Below are positions 24,301 to 38,400 of a stretch of 64,000 nucleotides of DNA, piece by piece. The notes under the pieces are model-generated. The model searched no databases. It was not told the DNA's origin and saw only the letters and a list, made by a program, of their open reading frames with translations. The stretch is from Axinella damicornis (Eukaryota; Porifera; Demospongiae; Axinellida; Axinellidae): assembly GCA_963931865.1 (NCBI GenBank), contig OZ007518.1, positions 263,064 to 327,063 on the forward strand, written 5' to 3'. Every line of letters begins with the position of its first letter. The first letter of the stretch is position 1. The translations under genes were made by a program, and so were the position numbers.

Positions 24301-27300
24301 TGGGATAATGAGCTGCTCCGCCGTGTATGGTTATGGCCGGGGGGAGCACCACGCTCCTTGCGTGGCTCTGTACGTCACACACACCCAGTGTAAACACAGC
24401 ACGAGTGTGCTCTGTACGTCACACACACGCACTGTAAACACGAGATGACAGATAGCTTACATATTATGATTGATGGTACACATTGCTCATCTGCTTTCTC
24501 TGTGTATAGATGTTTAGCAGTTTGTAGTCACCAGGGATTACTGGAGATTACTGGAGATTACTGGAGATTGCTAGAGTTTACTGGAGATTACTACAGTTTA
24601 CTAGAAATTCTTTACAGACTGTGTACCTTGTGCAGCTCTGTGTGTTGCACAAACAAACACACAACATTGTAAACAAAAACGATCATCGGTGGTAAGCTTA
24701 TCCTGATCAGATTAAGGGCATTGCTGCCTCCGCTCCAGTAGCACTGTTGAGTGTCATCATTGAGATTCCATGCATGCTGCAGGAGGGCGACATTGTCATG
24801 ACGACGTTCCTCCACATAGCACGTTCGGCACTGCATCGGCTTGACTTCACAAGTGGGGAGTTAACCTCAGTAATCTCAAGTAACCTCTAGTAATCTCTAG
24901 TAATCTCAAGTAACCTCTAGTAATCTCTAGTAATCTCTAGGATTCTGTAGTAAACTCCAATATGCTGCAGTAATCCCAACAGTTTGAACTTGACATACCT
25001 TGCTTGCTTATGATCTCCTCAATATCAGTGTTCGTACAGCAAGGAAGGAGGGGCTGGATCCCCCCACCGCCGTCCCATTAACACTTTACAGACCATAAGA
25101 AGCTGCCCAGAGACAAAGCATGGGAGATCGTGGTGATACATGGTGGTTGGTAAAGGGTTAAAATAGGACATTATGATCTGATGTTTGTTGTCAGGTGACT
25201 GTGCTTACCACACTGTTAATGCTTAACAAAGTGTGTGTGTGTGTGTGTGTGTGATCCAACAGTCCACACTACTAATTACTCAATTTACGTGCGCATGTTT
25301 CAGAGTAATTGTATCCGGATGCATGTTTGGTCATGCCACGTTACCGTGTCTACCAGGAGTAGTATGTGTTGACCCTCGTTCATGATGTCATCAGGTGTTG
25401 ACTTTCTCCTGTGAGTAATGGTCAATTCCTCGTGCTGCCACACCCCCTCTGCCCAACTATATTAGGATCACATGGAGATTATGGCTGACCCAAGCACACA
25501 CCTCCATAACCTTGGGGGGGGGGGGTTTGAAGGGGGGCGTGGCACCCTCATGACCACACAAACAGGGAGGGGTCATCCAGTCAGTGTACCCAACCTCTGC
25601 ACTTTCGTGAAATTTATTAGGCAATGAATACTTTTAGGCTTGTGCTTCATGGTGTGGGGGAGGAATCACTATGGTGATGTAGCAGTGAGAGTGTGTTAGT
25701 ACAATCTGATAGGAGGTGGTGTTTAGCTTTGCCTGAACTACACAACTAGATCCCCCTCCCTGCCTTCCTTCCATCCCTCCCGTCCCTCCCTTCCTCCCTC
25801 CCTCCCTCCCTCCCTCCCTCCCTCCCCCCCCCCCCCCCCCCCCCCATCCTGCATGTGTATGTTTTCCACCCCCAAAGATGTGCTGTTATGGCAGTCAGCG
25901 TTAAACAAATTAGGCTCGAATGATCTTGCATTTCACGGGCCATTGCTGACAGACACACACCCGAGACACATCCTCCATACACAGCGCATATTGGAGCGTG
26001 TTTACTGTTCACAGACCACCAGGAATAACGGACTAATCAGAAACAGTTGCCTAGTGATGGATGGCTATACGCTGTATTCATTCCAGCTGATAATGTATTA
26101 GCTGTGAGTTGGCAGTCTGTCAGCCGTATCTAGTATCTATGCAGTATATAGGAAGTGTTGATGTGAGTGTATGCTGGGACTGTCAATATTGTGATATGTG
26201 ATAAGTACTGCCTCAGTTTCAGCCAACAGCTGTCTTGAGAACCGAACAGCCATTGCTCCTTGTAGTAAGACCCTCCCTCTCCCTTGCTTCCATCCCTCCC
26301 ACCCTCTCCATTTCCTTCCTCCAATCCTCCCTCCCTCCAACCCTCCCTCCCCCTACAGTCCTCCCTCTCCCCTCCCTCTCTCTCTCCCTCCTCTCTTCCT
26401 CCCTCCCCCACCTGCACTGCACTGCTTGCACCATGAAACACTCAGAGAAGAGCCCAGTATCTTCTGTCATGTTGTATCTTCCATTGGGTCTTCCGTCATG
26501 TGACATTGTGTCTTCCGTCATGTGACATTGTGCCTTCCGTCATGTGACATTGTGTACGGTCAAGATGATGAGGCAGTGCTTTCAGAAGGTGGGACCCTGT
26601 CAGTCGTAGCTCATCCTTAGAACACTTAGGAGAACACTTGCCCCTGCAGTGGCTGCACAGTTGCACATACCAGCCATTGATCTCCAATAGCTACTGTGTG
26701 AAATGTCGGGGACCATTAGCACCCAGTGTTTATGATACAAGATCTGGTAATTGAGTAAGTGACGTTGCGTGGTAGTTCCACCGTTCCCAGGTAGTTTTTC
26801 CCCAAAAATTCAATATTGCGATTATTGTAAACAGGTAATGCTACAACACTGATGTGGCCTTGTGCCAGATCGGGTATAACTGGCCTTCAGCAAGGTGGGA
26901 GGTCACTGACCTACCATTGCTGACTTGAACTTCAAGAGGATGAAATACAAACCTCTTGCTTGAAAATTGTGTAGCAACATAGGATATGCTCCGTTGCAGA
27001 TGTAGCCAAGACTATCATAGCGTTAAGGGCGTGAGAACAAGTCTGGTTACCATAACAACATAGTCTGAAACTGAGTGAATAGCTCTGGACTGCATCACAC
27101 TACTGAATAGAGCTGTCTATTGGGCTGTCTACATCATTGGCAAAGAAGTTTACCTCCAGTGCGCCTCAGGTAAATAGTGTTTGCGTTCTTTGTAGTCACA
27201 TGCTCTTCAACCAATCGGATTTCTCTCTTGGGTCACATGACATTGCAGTAAGTATCACACTGGTACGTATATATATTCTACTAACGTTGACAATGTTGGT

Positions 27301-29351
27301 TGAAAGTCAGGGCTGACATAATTATAATACAAGTTAGTGAAAATGCTACTGTTTGTGTCGTACCGATTGGCCCTAGATATCTACAGTAGCAGTCAATAAA
27401 AAGTTTACGTTCCGTTTACAAACAACGATCGTTCTACGGTGAGAAACGGCTCAGAAAACGGTGTGAAATTATTGCTACGTCAGCATTTATACGCACCGTT
27501 TTTACGGTATACAAGCGTAGTAAAAACTTTTAACGCTTATAGCGGATGCAGCCTATGTCCGACGCTGTTCTACCTGGGTTATGTTTTAGGCCCTGGATCT
27601 CTCTCCCTGCTGGTCTTTGTTCGATGTCCACAGCTTTCACAGAACCGGAGATACAGTGGCAATGTGATCGATCGCTTCCGAAAACCCCGCCCACCAAGCG
27701 AAAGCTCTTGGATCTTGCACATCCTTCGAAAGGTCTGGCTGATTTTTAAATATGCCTTATTGGAAGGCCTTAACTATACGCTGGCGTTTGTCCCTTGTCT
27801 GTAGCTTACTTGTAACCGGAGATAAAGGTCGACGAACTTGGCCGCTTACTCGCGACGGCGATAATTGCTGACTCAGCAACCGTAGTACGGGCAGATTGCG
27901 TAAGAACGGACCGTAGAACGATCGTTGTTTGTAAACGGAACGTAAACTTTTTATTGACTGCTACTGTACATCTCTGTGTGTACATGTGCGTACGCAGACC
28001 TCAGTGACATGGTTGAAGGTCCATGGTCCGTAGTGTCACAACAGACAGATATCCTCTGTTTCACTACGTGTATGACAAACTGTTATGGATGCCATCGTAG
28101 GCCGTGTGCCGAATCAGTCCTCCCTTGCATTATGCTAATGTGTGTCGAGACGGAAGCGTTAACTGTATGTGTGTGTCGGGTTTGAGCTTGCAGCTGTAAT
28201 TGCATGTTAATCAGTATCCTCATTCCTTCCCCAAATTATCTTTTCCTCCTTGTTTGTTGGGCCTCTGTGTAGTTTCCATGGCAACCCATTAGTCAGCTGG
28301 CAAGCCCACCCTGTGATCTCACTGGATGAAACAGTGTTCTAATTGGTGTGTGTACACAGGTCAGCTAATGTGGGTGTGTGTGACATCATGAAATCAATTT
28401 ATTACATAACAGTGTTGGATGCAAAGTTTTCGTTTTCTTTCTCCTTCCTCCCTCCCCCCTTCCCTCTCCCCTCTCCCCCTCCCATTTCCTCCTCCCCTCT
28501 CCTTCTCCCCAACCCCTCTTGTTGACCTCCACTTTGTACATTAACCCTCCTGTCTCCACGCACACCCACACACAGGGCTATTCACCGTGGTTCGTTAACA
28601 CACCTGGAAAAGGTTCACTTGAGCCAGTTTCCAAGACTCATCCACCTGTAAGTCTCAGTGTAAATCTGCTGTACATCTCTGTGTACCTCTGTAAATCCCC
28701 TGTCTATCTCTGTGCACCTCTGTAAGTCTGCCCTGTATATCTCTGTGCACCTCTGTAAATCCCCTGTACATCTCTGTGCACCTCTGTAAATCCCCTGTAC
28801 ATCTTGGTGCACCTCTGTAAATCCTCTTTAAATGCTTGTGTACACGTAGCTATTTAAACTGACCAAGTTTGGCAATTTAGGCAATTTCACATCCTGTCTA
28901 GAGCCCAAATAGGCTCTTTGATTGGTCGCATTGTTGCTGAAGATGGTCAGGTAGTTGAAGAGGAGACGTGCAGATATTCCGTATGGAAAGTATCCATCAA
29001 TCACTTACTCCAGTGGGTAGTGATGGTGGAACCTCCCCCGCCCAAAGTAACTGCTTGGCTTACCCTAACTAGTGTACCACCCACCAAAAGACTTTCTGCT
29101 GTGACAGCTGGTCTGACTCCCCTGCCAGTGTGATGATAGTGCAGCTGAATTCCTGGAAAGACTGTGTTGGTGGACAATGGGGTGTGCTGGGTTGCCATGC
29201 CAACTCAGCAGATCACACATGAATTCATAAACGTCCACTCCAATCCTTAAACCTTTTTTATTGATAGATCTAGATTATCTAGATTACAAAATACAGAGCA
29301 TATTACCTTACGGACACCTGACCACCTGACCACTCGCACTGCCCACCCGCA

Positions 29352-29382
<31 letters not shown>

Positions 29383-32300
29383 GCACACACACATGCACAC
29401 ACACACACACACACAGTACACACACACAAGGCTGAGAAACAATTTTTAAATGAGAAACAAATGAATTGATTTTTAAATCACAAATGCCTCAAACGTGCAC
29501 ACCTTGTCACTGCTACCATTGATAATGAATTCTGTGCTGTCAATAAGAAGCTCTCTCCCAAAGTTGGAATATCATATGTCATCTGCTCAACATCTGAACA
29601 GCGTAAGATGTTTACGGTGCAGTGGACCTGAGTTCCAATTACAGGTCAAGGTATCACACTGTTGCTCTCCGAGTGATGATCATGCCATTATGCCATTAAG
29701 ATTAAAGCGTCACATGCACAGCAACATGATCCATTCTGCATGTCATGTGATACTGTCATGTGATACTGTGCTGTTATCTGGGAACTGTGGTCGTAGGGCC
29801 ATGGAGTGAAAGGTGACCAGGCTCAGCGCTCACCGCTGCGGTGAAGATGGGGTTAATTAGCAGGATGCCAGCCAAAAGAGGTGTGGCACCTGGCGTGGTT
29901 ATGTAACAGGAGAGGTGTTGGCGGAGTGTATCACCTGCTCGGGTGTCCTGCTAGGCCACCGGGCACCGAGCCAGGGTCGGCTTCCACCATCACTCTCCTC
30001 TCTCGTGCTTGACTGCAGCTGTTATTGTAAATTCATCTGTCATTTTGAATCTGTTTGACCAATTGGAGGGAGGTTTGTGTGGCTGTGTAGTATCTGACAC
30101 TTGTGTGTTGTCGTATGGTAGCTATTCTAAGAGAGAGATTTGGTAAACTCGGAGCTGGTCAAAATGACCCTCAAAAGGGTTTGCAAAGTGGGAAACAATA
30201 ACTGGCTATGGTGAGATCACTTGATGCTCAATGATCCACTCCCTCCTCATCTCTTGCTTCCCTCTCTCCCCTCCCCGCCTTCCCACCTTTCTCCTCGCGC
30301 AACTCTCTTCCTCCCTCCTCCCTCCTCCCTACCATACAGGACCATTGAAGACACTAATCTTGAGAAAATTGATCACAATGCATTTGAAGATCTTGCCTTA
30401 CGCAATGTGTGAGTAACCATGGAAACCATTCGTTTACAGATGCCATATGATAGTAGTGACATCAATACATTTTATGTGTGTGTTTTGGTGTGTAATGGAA
30501 GTGGGATGTTCGGGGGGGGAGGGGGGGACTGACTAGTGATGCGCAACCTTCATACTGATACAATCGGGGAGCGCTCGAGCAGCAGCTGAAGCCGACGCAG
30601 TCAGGGAGCTGGAGCAGACGCAGTCAGGGAGGTGCAGCTGAAGCGGACACAATTGGGGAGCGGCAGCTGAAGTGGATGCAATCGGGGAGCAGCAGCTGAA
30701 GTGGATGCAATTGGGGAGCAGCAGCTCTGCACAGAGAGCTGTCCAGCGCCGGATTACTCACGTAGGCAAATGAGGGGGAAGTAGCTGAGCGAGAAGCTAC
30801 TTGTATGATATATCCTGACATGACATGTTGTGATATAATTTTGCAACATATTGTAAGTAGAAGTGTCTGGAGGACATACCACACACTGTGTTGAGTCCAA
30901 TGGCTAACTTTGTAGCCAGCAATGGTACGACGACACAAAGGTCACGTGCTAACGTCCACGTGTGACTTGGAAAGGAGACAGACAGACAGGGAGACAGACA
31001 CAAATGCATTTGTTTACCACTGCTGAGCATGGGCGAGCAGGTAATGACAGCAACAGCAGCAACTGTATCAACTAGTAATGCCCCAACTGTGTAGCTGTGT
31101 AGCTGGCTTGCAGTACTCCTGATAATGTTGACCAAAAGTTTATAGATCTACTTACTAGATACCATGTTGTGACAGGTGCCTTGTTATAGCCACATAAACA
31201 TCCATGTTCCACCTCTAATGTGTTATGTCCAATTGTTTTCTTCTGTGGTGCTGTAGCCATAGCAACACCGTAATGGAATGAATTCCTGATCTGTCCAAAG
31301 TGATGTTGTTGTCTTCTGTTGTACCTGAAAGTTGCTTGGTTTCAAATGTTACCCTCAGCAGCTTCCATTCAAACCTTTATTACCGGGATGGGGTGCTATT
31401 CATACAATTATTGTTCCGTGGCTTCATCTTCACTTTCTCTGAAACCGAACATGTTGAACATCATGTCCTCATTAGCTTGTAGCTCTCTGATGTTGTGGTA
31501 CACAGTTCTTGTTCAAAGCACAGCTAATTGCGGGAGCTCGTGTAATTTAAGATCAGTCAGTGAAGCGTCAGATATGCTTGCGTTATTTTGGGTGTGCTTG
31601 CTTCAATTGGTCCTGGCGAGCGACAGCACACCAAGGATACACAGTGAAGGCAGTAAAGATCAAGTCTTGTCTTGTTTGCTACGTGTACCTGCCACTTGTT
31701 GCGGAGGGCATCCTGGGAGCATTTGAATTCATCACCCCGCAATAAAAGAAACCATAAACCTATTGCTGGATACCTGACCTTGAGAATCAGGAAATGGTAG
31801 GTTATGGTTAGGGTTAGCTTAACCTCGTTCCCAGGCCATCTACACCTCCGATCATTTACAGTATGCTGTAGGCAATCATAAAGGTGTGATGTAGAAGCCC
31901 TGGGAGAGCTATGCGTGCAGTTGTAGCAGACTAATATGCTAGGTATCTTGGGCTAGGAATGAGATATGAAGCTGGGATTTGCACCATTGTGATCAACATG
32001 AATGGAGCATTCCAATGATGTCCTTTTTGCTGTAGGTTGAATTTTGACCCAAAATCATGAAAAACCATGGATTATAGCCTTTGGTCGAGTGCGATTTTTG
32101 GCAAAATGTAACCAACAGTAAAAATCACTTGAAGGACATCATTGGAAAGCTCAATTCATGCTGATCACAATGGTGCAAATCCCAGCTTCATATCTCCTTC
32201 CTAGCCCAAGATACCGAGCATAAGAGTTATTAATTTGGCCTCCGTATATTAAAAACATGCTGAAAATTGGTATTGGGAATAGGCTTGGAAGAGAATGTTA

Positions 32301-35300
32301 GACTAGGCATACGTGTATCAACGAGATATGAAGCTGGGGATTGCACCATTGCGATCAGCATGAATGGAGCTTTCCAATGGTATCCATTTTGCTGTAGGTT
32401 GAATTTTGACCCAAAATCGTGAAAACACATGGTCGAGTGCAATTTTTGACAATAATGTGACAGGTTAAAAATCATTTATGCCACATCACTTGGAGGTTGT
32501 TTATATATATGCTGATCACAATTACCCATACCTAGTGCAACGTTCTCTTCCCACTCAATTTTGGATCACTGGTTGGTCCATTTTTGGCAGAAATGGCACG
32601 TACATCAGTCACCCTATAGAACCAGGAGTGTCTGCCAATTTTGGTTTAATGCCAAAATTGGCATGCGAAAAACTTGTAGAAAATGGTTCCAAAATGTGCC
32701 AATTTTGTCACAAAACCTACTTCATTTTTTTTATACACTGGGTGATTTCTGACTATCATTGAAAAGATGGCGGTATGCACTTGTACTGTACCGTGACTAC
32801 AATCTGTATCCTCTCTCCTACACAGCCGCCTTAATCGCAATCACCTAACGATGTGGCCGCCAGTCGCGGGACAGAGCAGCCTGAAGATCTTGTACGTCTC
32901 TCGTTCACACCTGTGTATGCACATGTAGCTAGCTAGGCATGGCAGCAAGAGAACCGCTTGGGGGAGGTCAAGACATTCAAGCAAGACCTTGTGTGGCCAT
33001 GGATGTTTATTTAAAAGTGATGGCTCTAACTGGAAGTGATTGCCGTGGAATGGCTGTACTGTTGGTACATGTAGCTGTGAATGATTGCCGTGGAATGGCT
33101 GTACTGTTGGTACATGTAGCTGTGAATGATTGCCGTGGAATGGCTGTACTGTTGGTACATGTAGCTGTGAATGATTGCCGTGGAATGGCTGTACTGTTGG
33201 TACATGTAGCTGTGAATGATTGCCGTGGAATGGCTGTACTGTGATTGCCGTGAATGGCTGTACTGTGATTGCCGTGAATGGCTGTACCGTGATTGCCGTG
33301 GAATGGCTGTACTGTGATTGCCGTGAGTGGCTGTACTGTGATTGCCGTGAATGGCTGTACTGTGATTGCCGTGGAATGGCTGTACTGTTTGTAGCTGTGA
33401 ATGATTGGCGTGGAATGAACTGGAAAGCATGTCCGTTTGTTTCTTGACAGCTTTTCTGTTAACATAGTGTGTAACCACACGGCTAGGCCTGACTAGACTA
33501 CAACACCCCCTCATGCACACACGACTTGCTCTGGTCTCCCTCCATTAACCTCCCTCCCCCCTCCCTCCCTCACCCCTCCCTCCCTCACTCCCTCCCTCCC
33601 CCCTCCCTCCCTCTTCCTCCCACCCTCCCTCTCCCACCCTCCCTCCCTCCCTCCCTCCACAGAGGAGTAGCGGGGAACATGATTCAGTCATTAGAAGTCG
33701 GACAGTTGGATGGCTGTACTGGACTAAATTCCCTGTAAGCCATACCATGTTGGACAGCTGTTGCTAGACTGAGCACCATGCACATGTGTGGGTATGGTTA
33801 GTTTCAAAACTAATCTTAGTGCTACTCACGTGACCCTCAACCAATCAGACACCTTAGTGTACATTATGTCAAAGACCACCGGTTGTTTCAGGTCAGTGAG
33901 TAGCGCTAAGTAGTTTAGATACCAGTTTGCAGTGGATTACGGGGTTTAGTGCACGAGGGCAATCTAGTTAACGGTCAAGGACGAGATAATGCACAAGCCG
34001 AAAGCGAGTGCATTATCCGCCCGAGACCGTGCCTGAGTGCACTAAACCCCGTAATCCACTGCAAACTGGTACTTAAATAATACGTAATGTGTGTTTTGAA
34101 TTTTGAGCAAAGACGTAGGAGAGGAGATTCCCAGAACAGATGTGGAAGTCCTGCCACAGGCCCACAGGGCGCACTACCTTGTCATAGGCCCACAGGGCGC
34201 AGTACCATGCCACAAGGCACACTGCTATGCCGCAGGCCCACAGGGCGCACTACCATGCCACAGGCCCACAGGGCACACTACCATGCCACAGGCCCACAGG
34301 GCGCACTACCTTGCCACAGGGCATGCCATGCCATAGGCCCACAGAGCACAGTACCATGCCACAGGCCCACAGGGTGCACTACCTTGCCACAGGCCCACAG
34401 GGCGCACTACCATGTCACAGGCCCACAGGGCGCAGTACCATGCCACAGGCCCACAGGGCGCACTACCATGCCACAGGCCCACAGGGCGCACTACCATGCC
34501 ACAGGCCCACAGGGCGCACTACCATGCCACAGGCCCACAGGGTGCACTACCTTGCCACAGGCCCACAGGGCGCACTACCATGCCACAGGCCCACAGGGCG
34601 CAGTACCATGCCACAGGCCCACAGGGCACACTGCCATGCCACAGGGCACACTGCCATGCCACATCTGAATTCATTACTGTAACTTGGAATGTACAGGAAT
34701 ACCTCTCGCACGAGCATAATTAGTAGGCATGCATGGCCTCACATAGTATGCCGGTCAGAAGAAGATACCGCAGTTGCTGAGGTAGTGCACACTTCCATGA
34801 AATGCATGGCATGGTTAGCTCACTGAAGAAGAGCCGCATTGGCTGCCAACTCGTCCAACCTGTCTGTAGTGTCCCTCGCTAGAACGCAGGATGTACCATC
34901 GCCTGTGCATGAACCTTGACTGGTAATTGCATTCCTGAGTGTGACTAACTATATGTACAAACCCCAGCTGAGATTACGGCCTAAGGGGTTAGGGTTACGG
35001 GCTATGTGGACAGGGACAGAATAGTTCTGTTGTCTTGCACTAAGGCGCTCGGTACTGATATGCTCTTGTTCTTCTTCCGTCAGTGACGCCAGCTCCAACG
35101 ACATTCAAGTGCTGGAGGACGGAGTCTTCCGGGACAATTGCCAGCTAGTTAACCTGTAAGTTGTCATGCCAACCCCTAGTGTAACTTACTATATTTCATT
35201 ATATATTCAATTCCCCCCCCCCCCACACACACACACATGCACACACACACACACACACACACACAAAAGCAACTTGAACGATAACAGGAATTTGAGGGAA

Positions 35301-35414
35301 ATCGGAGACCACGTGTTCTCCAACGCTTCAATACAAACTCTGTGAGTCATTGAATGACATGGTTCCTTTTCATAATTTCCGTTGCCAAAAACTGATGTGA
35401 CTAGAAAATAATGT

Positions 35415-35449
<35 letters not shown>

Positions 35450-38400
35450 GCTCTCAATAACACTGCAATCTCTCATGTACCAACCGATGGCTTGAGAGAG
35501 TCGCTGTCGAACCTCTATCTCGGTGGCACTGTGAACCTCAAGATGTTCAATGCATTCACCGCCATCAAGAACCCAACTGACCCGTACGGAAATCGTACCT
35601 ATCCTCGTCTAGAAATAGTGAGCTTCAACTACCACGCCCACTGTTGCCAAATGCGTACCCATACCTACTATCGGTACATACCTACTATCGGCCGTCGGCG
35701 GAGAGAGATGGACCAAGGTCCATTGGTGAGGCGGGAGGCTCTGTCTGGCAATACTGGTGGCCATGTGTGTGTGAACGTCACGGCCAGAGAATGTGTCAGT
35801 GTGGGGAACATGAGTGCAGTCACGATGCAAACTGCAGCAGAATTTTGTTCACAACTGACATCATGTTGGCCGTGCTTGGAATCGGTTTGTCCGAGCGTGT
35901 GTGGGTCGTCAGTGAGCGGAGGGGGGTCTGGCATCGGAATCAGTAGCACCGTGTCTTCTGAGATTGTCTGCATCGAGCAGCAGCCTACGCCCACCCCAAC
36001 CGCAGCAACGTTCACAACTCAAATTAACAGAACTGTATGTACGTCCGTGAGTGCTACCGCCTCCCCCTCCCCCTCCCCCTCCCCAGTGGATCCCTGTAGT
36101 GATGACTACTGTGCCTCTGTTGATCCTGGTGGGTTCTGTCATCAGTGCAGGACTGTTGGTTGCAGTCTTAGCACACAATGTGAACACGACTTTCCACAAG
36201 TGTGTAGTTGTACCAGACGGAGAAAGAGGGACACTCCGTCTGTCATGGCCGACCCACTCCTCATCCGGAGGCACCTGCCAGAGGGCCACGGTGTGGACAA
36301 GCGTTCAACAGCTGACGACTCCCTGCTACCTGCTGGGTGCTCCATCGAAGCGGTTGAGGCAGTGTGTCGTAGCATATCTGCAGCTGTGACCCCCACACCC
36401 CACCCCACACCACACCCCTCACCCTTCACAGGAAATGGGGCTGGTGGGGAGGAGGACACTACTGCCCCGCCCACCGTTGATTACTGCTCTGACAGTTACT
36501 GTGATGGCACCTCCGACCGTGACTTCTGTAGTCAGTGCCTGCAATGGGCTTGTGGAGGTCCCACTTCATTCTGTTCTGACGAGTTCCCTGAAGTCTGTCA
36601 TTGCAACAGAAGGAAGCGATCAGAATCCACTCTACTCTCTGATGACATGCTAGATGACCCCAGCAGTTTGCAGAGGAGGAGACGCTCTGTGGACAACAGC
36701 AGCAACTCCACGTCCAACATGACACTTCCTGACGGGTACTTTTACCTTGACCCAAACTCAACCGACATTGTGTGCACATACAATAACTTCACTGGCATGA
36801 CGGCTGCCACGCCCACTACCCCCACTGCCGGACCAACCACCTCTACCACTGCAACTCCCAGTCAGGATCCCAATACTGGCCGCCGACCGGCTTGTCCAGG
36901 TGCACTTGTCTTTCAAGAGACGTTTGTACTCTCGGACAACGTAACCGTGTGTCTTCCTGGGAATGATGATTTCAACCCCTGCGAGGACCTTCTCGGGGAC
37001 AGCCACGTTCTCCGTGTGTTCATCTGGTTGGTGATCATCCTAGCACTCGGTGGCAACGTGCTTGTGGTCATCGTCTTCGTAGGCTACTCCGTCATCATAC
37101 GACGGACCAAGCAAGAGTTGTTCCTGGTGCACTTCCTCTACTTCAACCTGGCTGTTGCCGACTTGTTGATGGGTATATACCTCTTCGCAATCGCCATTGT
37201 AGATCTGCGTACGCTGGGAGAGTTCTCCATACACGACATCAACTGGCGGACAGGGTCGGGGTGTGATTTCGTAGGTTTCTGTGCCATCGCGTCAACGATG
37301 ATGTCAATGTACACACTGATTGTGATCACGCTGGAGAGGATGTACACCATCACGTTTGTGATGCACAGGAAGATATTCAAGAAGCCGGTGGCGGTGATTG
37401 TGATGGTCGTTGGCTGGGTGTTTGCCGTTATAGTCGGCATTCTACCCTTAGTGGGGGTCAGCAGCTACAGAAAGGTGGCCGTATGCCTGCCATTCGATGT
37501 CCAAGATCCGGTCTCACTTGGCTATGTCACGTTTCTTCTCCTCGTGACTGGCCTTGGCTTTGTGATCATCCTAGTCAGCTACTGCATCATCTTCTATCAG
37601 GCCGTCCTCAGTCCCAGCAAGCGCCGGCTGGTCCGCTCCAGCGCAGTGCCCAAGTGGCAGATGGAACTCAAGCTCGCCTTGAGGATGGGCTTTCTCGTCT
37701 TTACCAACTTGATATGCTGGTTTCCGATCGCTCTCCTCGGTCTCACGGCTGCCTTCGGACATCCCCTCATCGATGTACCCACTTCCAAGGTGTTCATTGT
37801 ATTTGTGTTCCCCTTCAATGCCTGCCTCAACCCTCTCCTGTACAGCTTCTCGTCCAAAGTTTTCCGGGAGAACTTGTGCCTGATGCTTGGCAAGTGTGGA
37901 CTCTTTTCTAAATACAACAGGCATATCCGGGAGGTCAGAGCAGGTGTCACACCGTCTGTCTCAAGTGCGAGATCTTCTCAGCCATTTCATAGTAGTGGAG
38001 GAACGTTCATTGAACGCTTCCGTCTTCTCTCTATCTCCTCTCGTGGGTCTTCTGTGGATCCCAGCAGAAGACGGGACAGCGCCATCAGCCAGGCATCGAC
38101 AGAGGACAGCTACCGTCATCTTATCGCCTCACGAAGATGCAGCAACTTCAGCAACGATTCGAACGATGATTTTTTCAGAGTAAGACGAGGCAGTAGTGGA
38201 GGCTTATTAGAAGATCAAACCACTTCCTTTGCTAATCATGGCTTCCGCTCAAGTTCACCGATATCAAGCACTCCTCGTGAAATCATAAAGCCACCACGCC
38301 AAAAGATCAGTGCGTCCAGCCTCGGGCCTGTTCCAGAGGAAGGGGAGATCCCTATTGCCCCCACACCAACCAATGTCAAGATCAACCCCGCGTACTGCGA

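Larger units (their letters stand above)
18148..28575. other. LGR intron 1 (10.4 kb), repeat-rich
   Basis: No additional exon with correct phase was found. Contents: poly(C) plus (CA)n at 18266-18352, tandem arrays described separately, palindromic TAGCCTCGTTCCCAGG arms (19538, 21867-21921), (AC)n at 23829-23852, (GT)n near 25232, CT/C-runs at 25755-25845, polypyrimidine at 26260-26410 and a mariner-type MITE at 27384-27966. A Cys-rich reading frame at 22609-22720 has an acceptor-like start but the wrong phase for this gene. Confidence 0.6.

Noticed and set aside
27439..27804. 121-codon frame
   Set aside because: Lies entirely inside the MITE and shows no transposase motif.
28273..28344. Candidate extra LRR exon (FHGNPLVSWQAHP) in LGR intron 1
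   Set aside because: In-frame TAA before any usable donor and no LRR leucine spacing.
33007..33520. 150-160-codon minus frames with TAIPRQSFTATCTN repeats
   Set aside because: Produced by the 45-bp minisatellite.
34087..34682. Array of 28-bp repeats resembling a CRISPR array, and long frames through it
   Set aside because: Units are contiguous with no unique spacers, and the setting is a eukaryotic intron; the frames are repeat artefacts.
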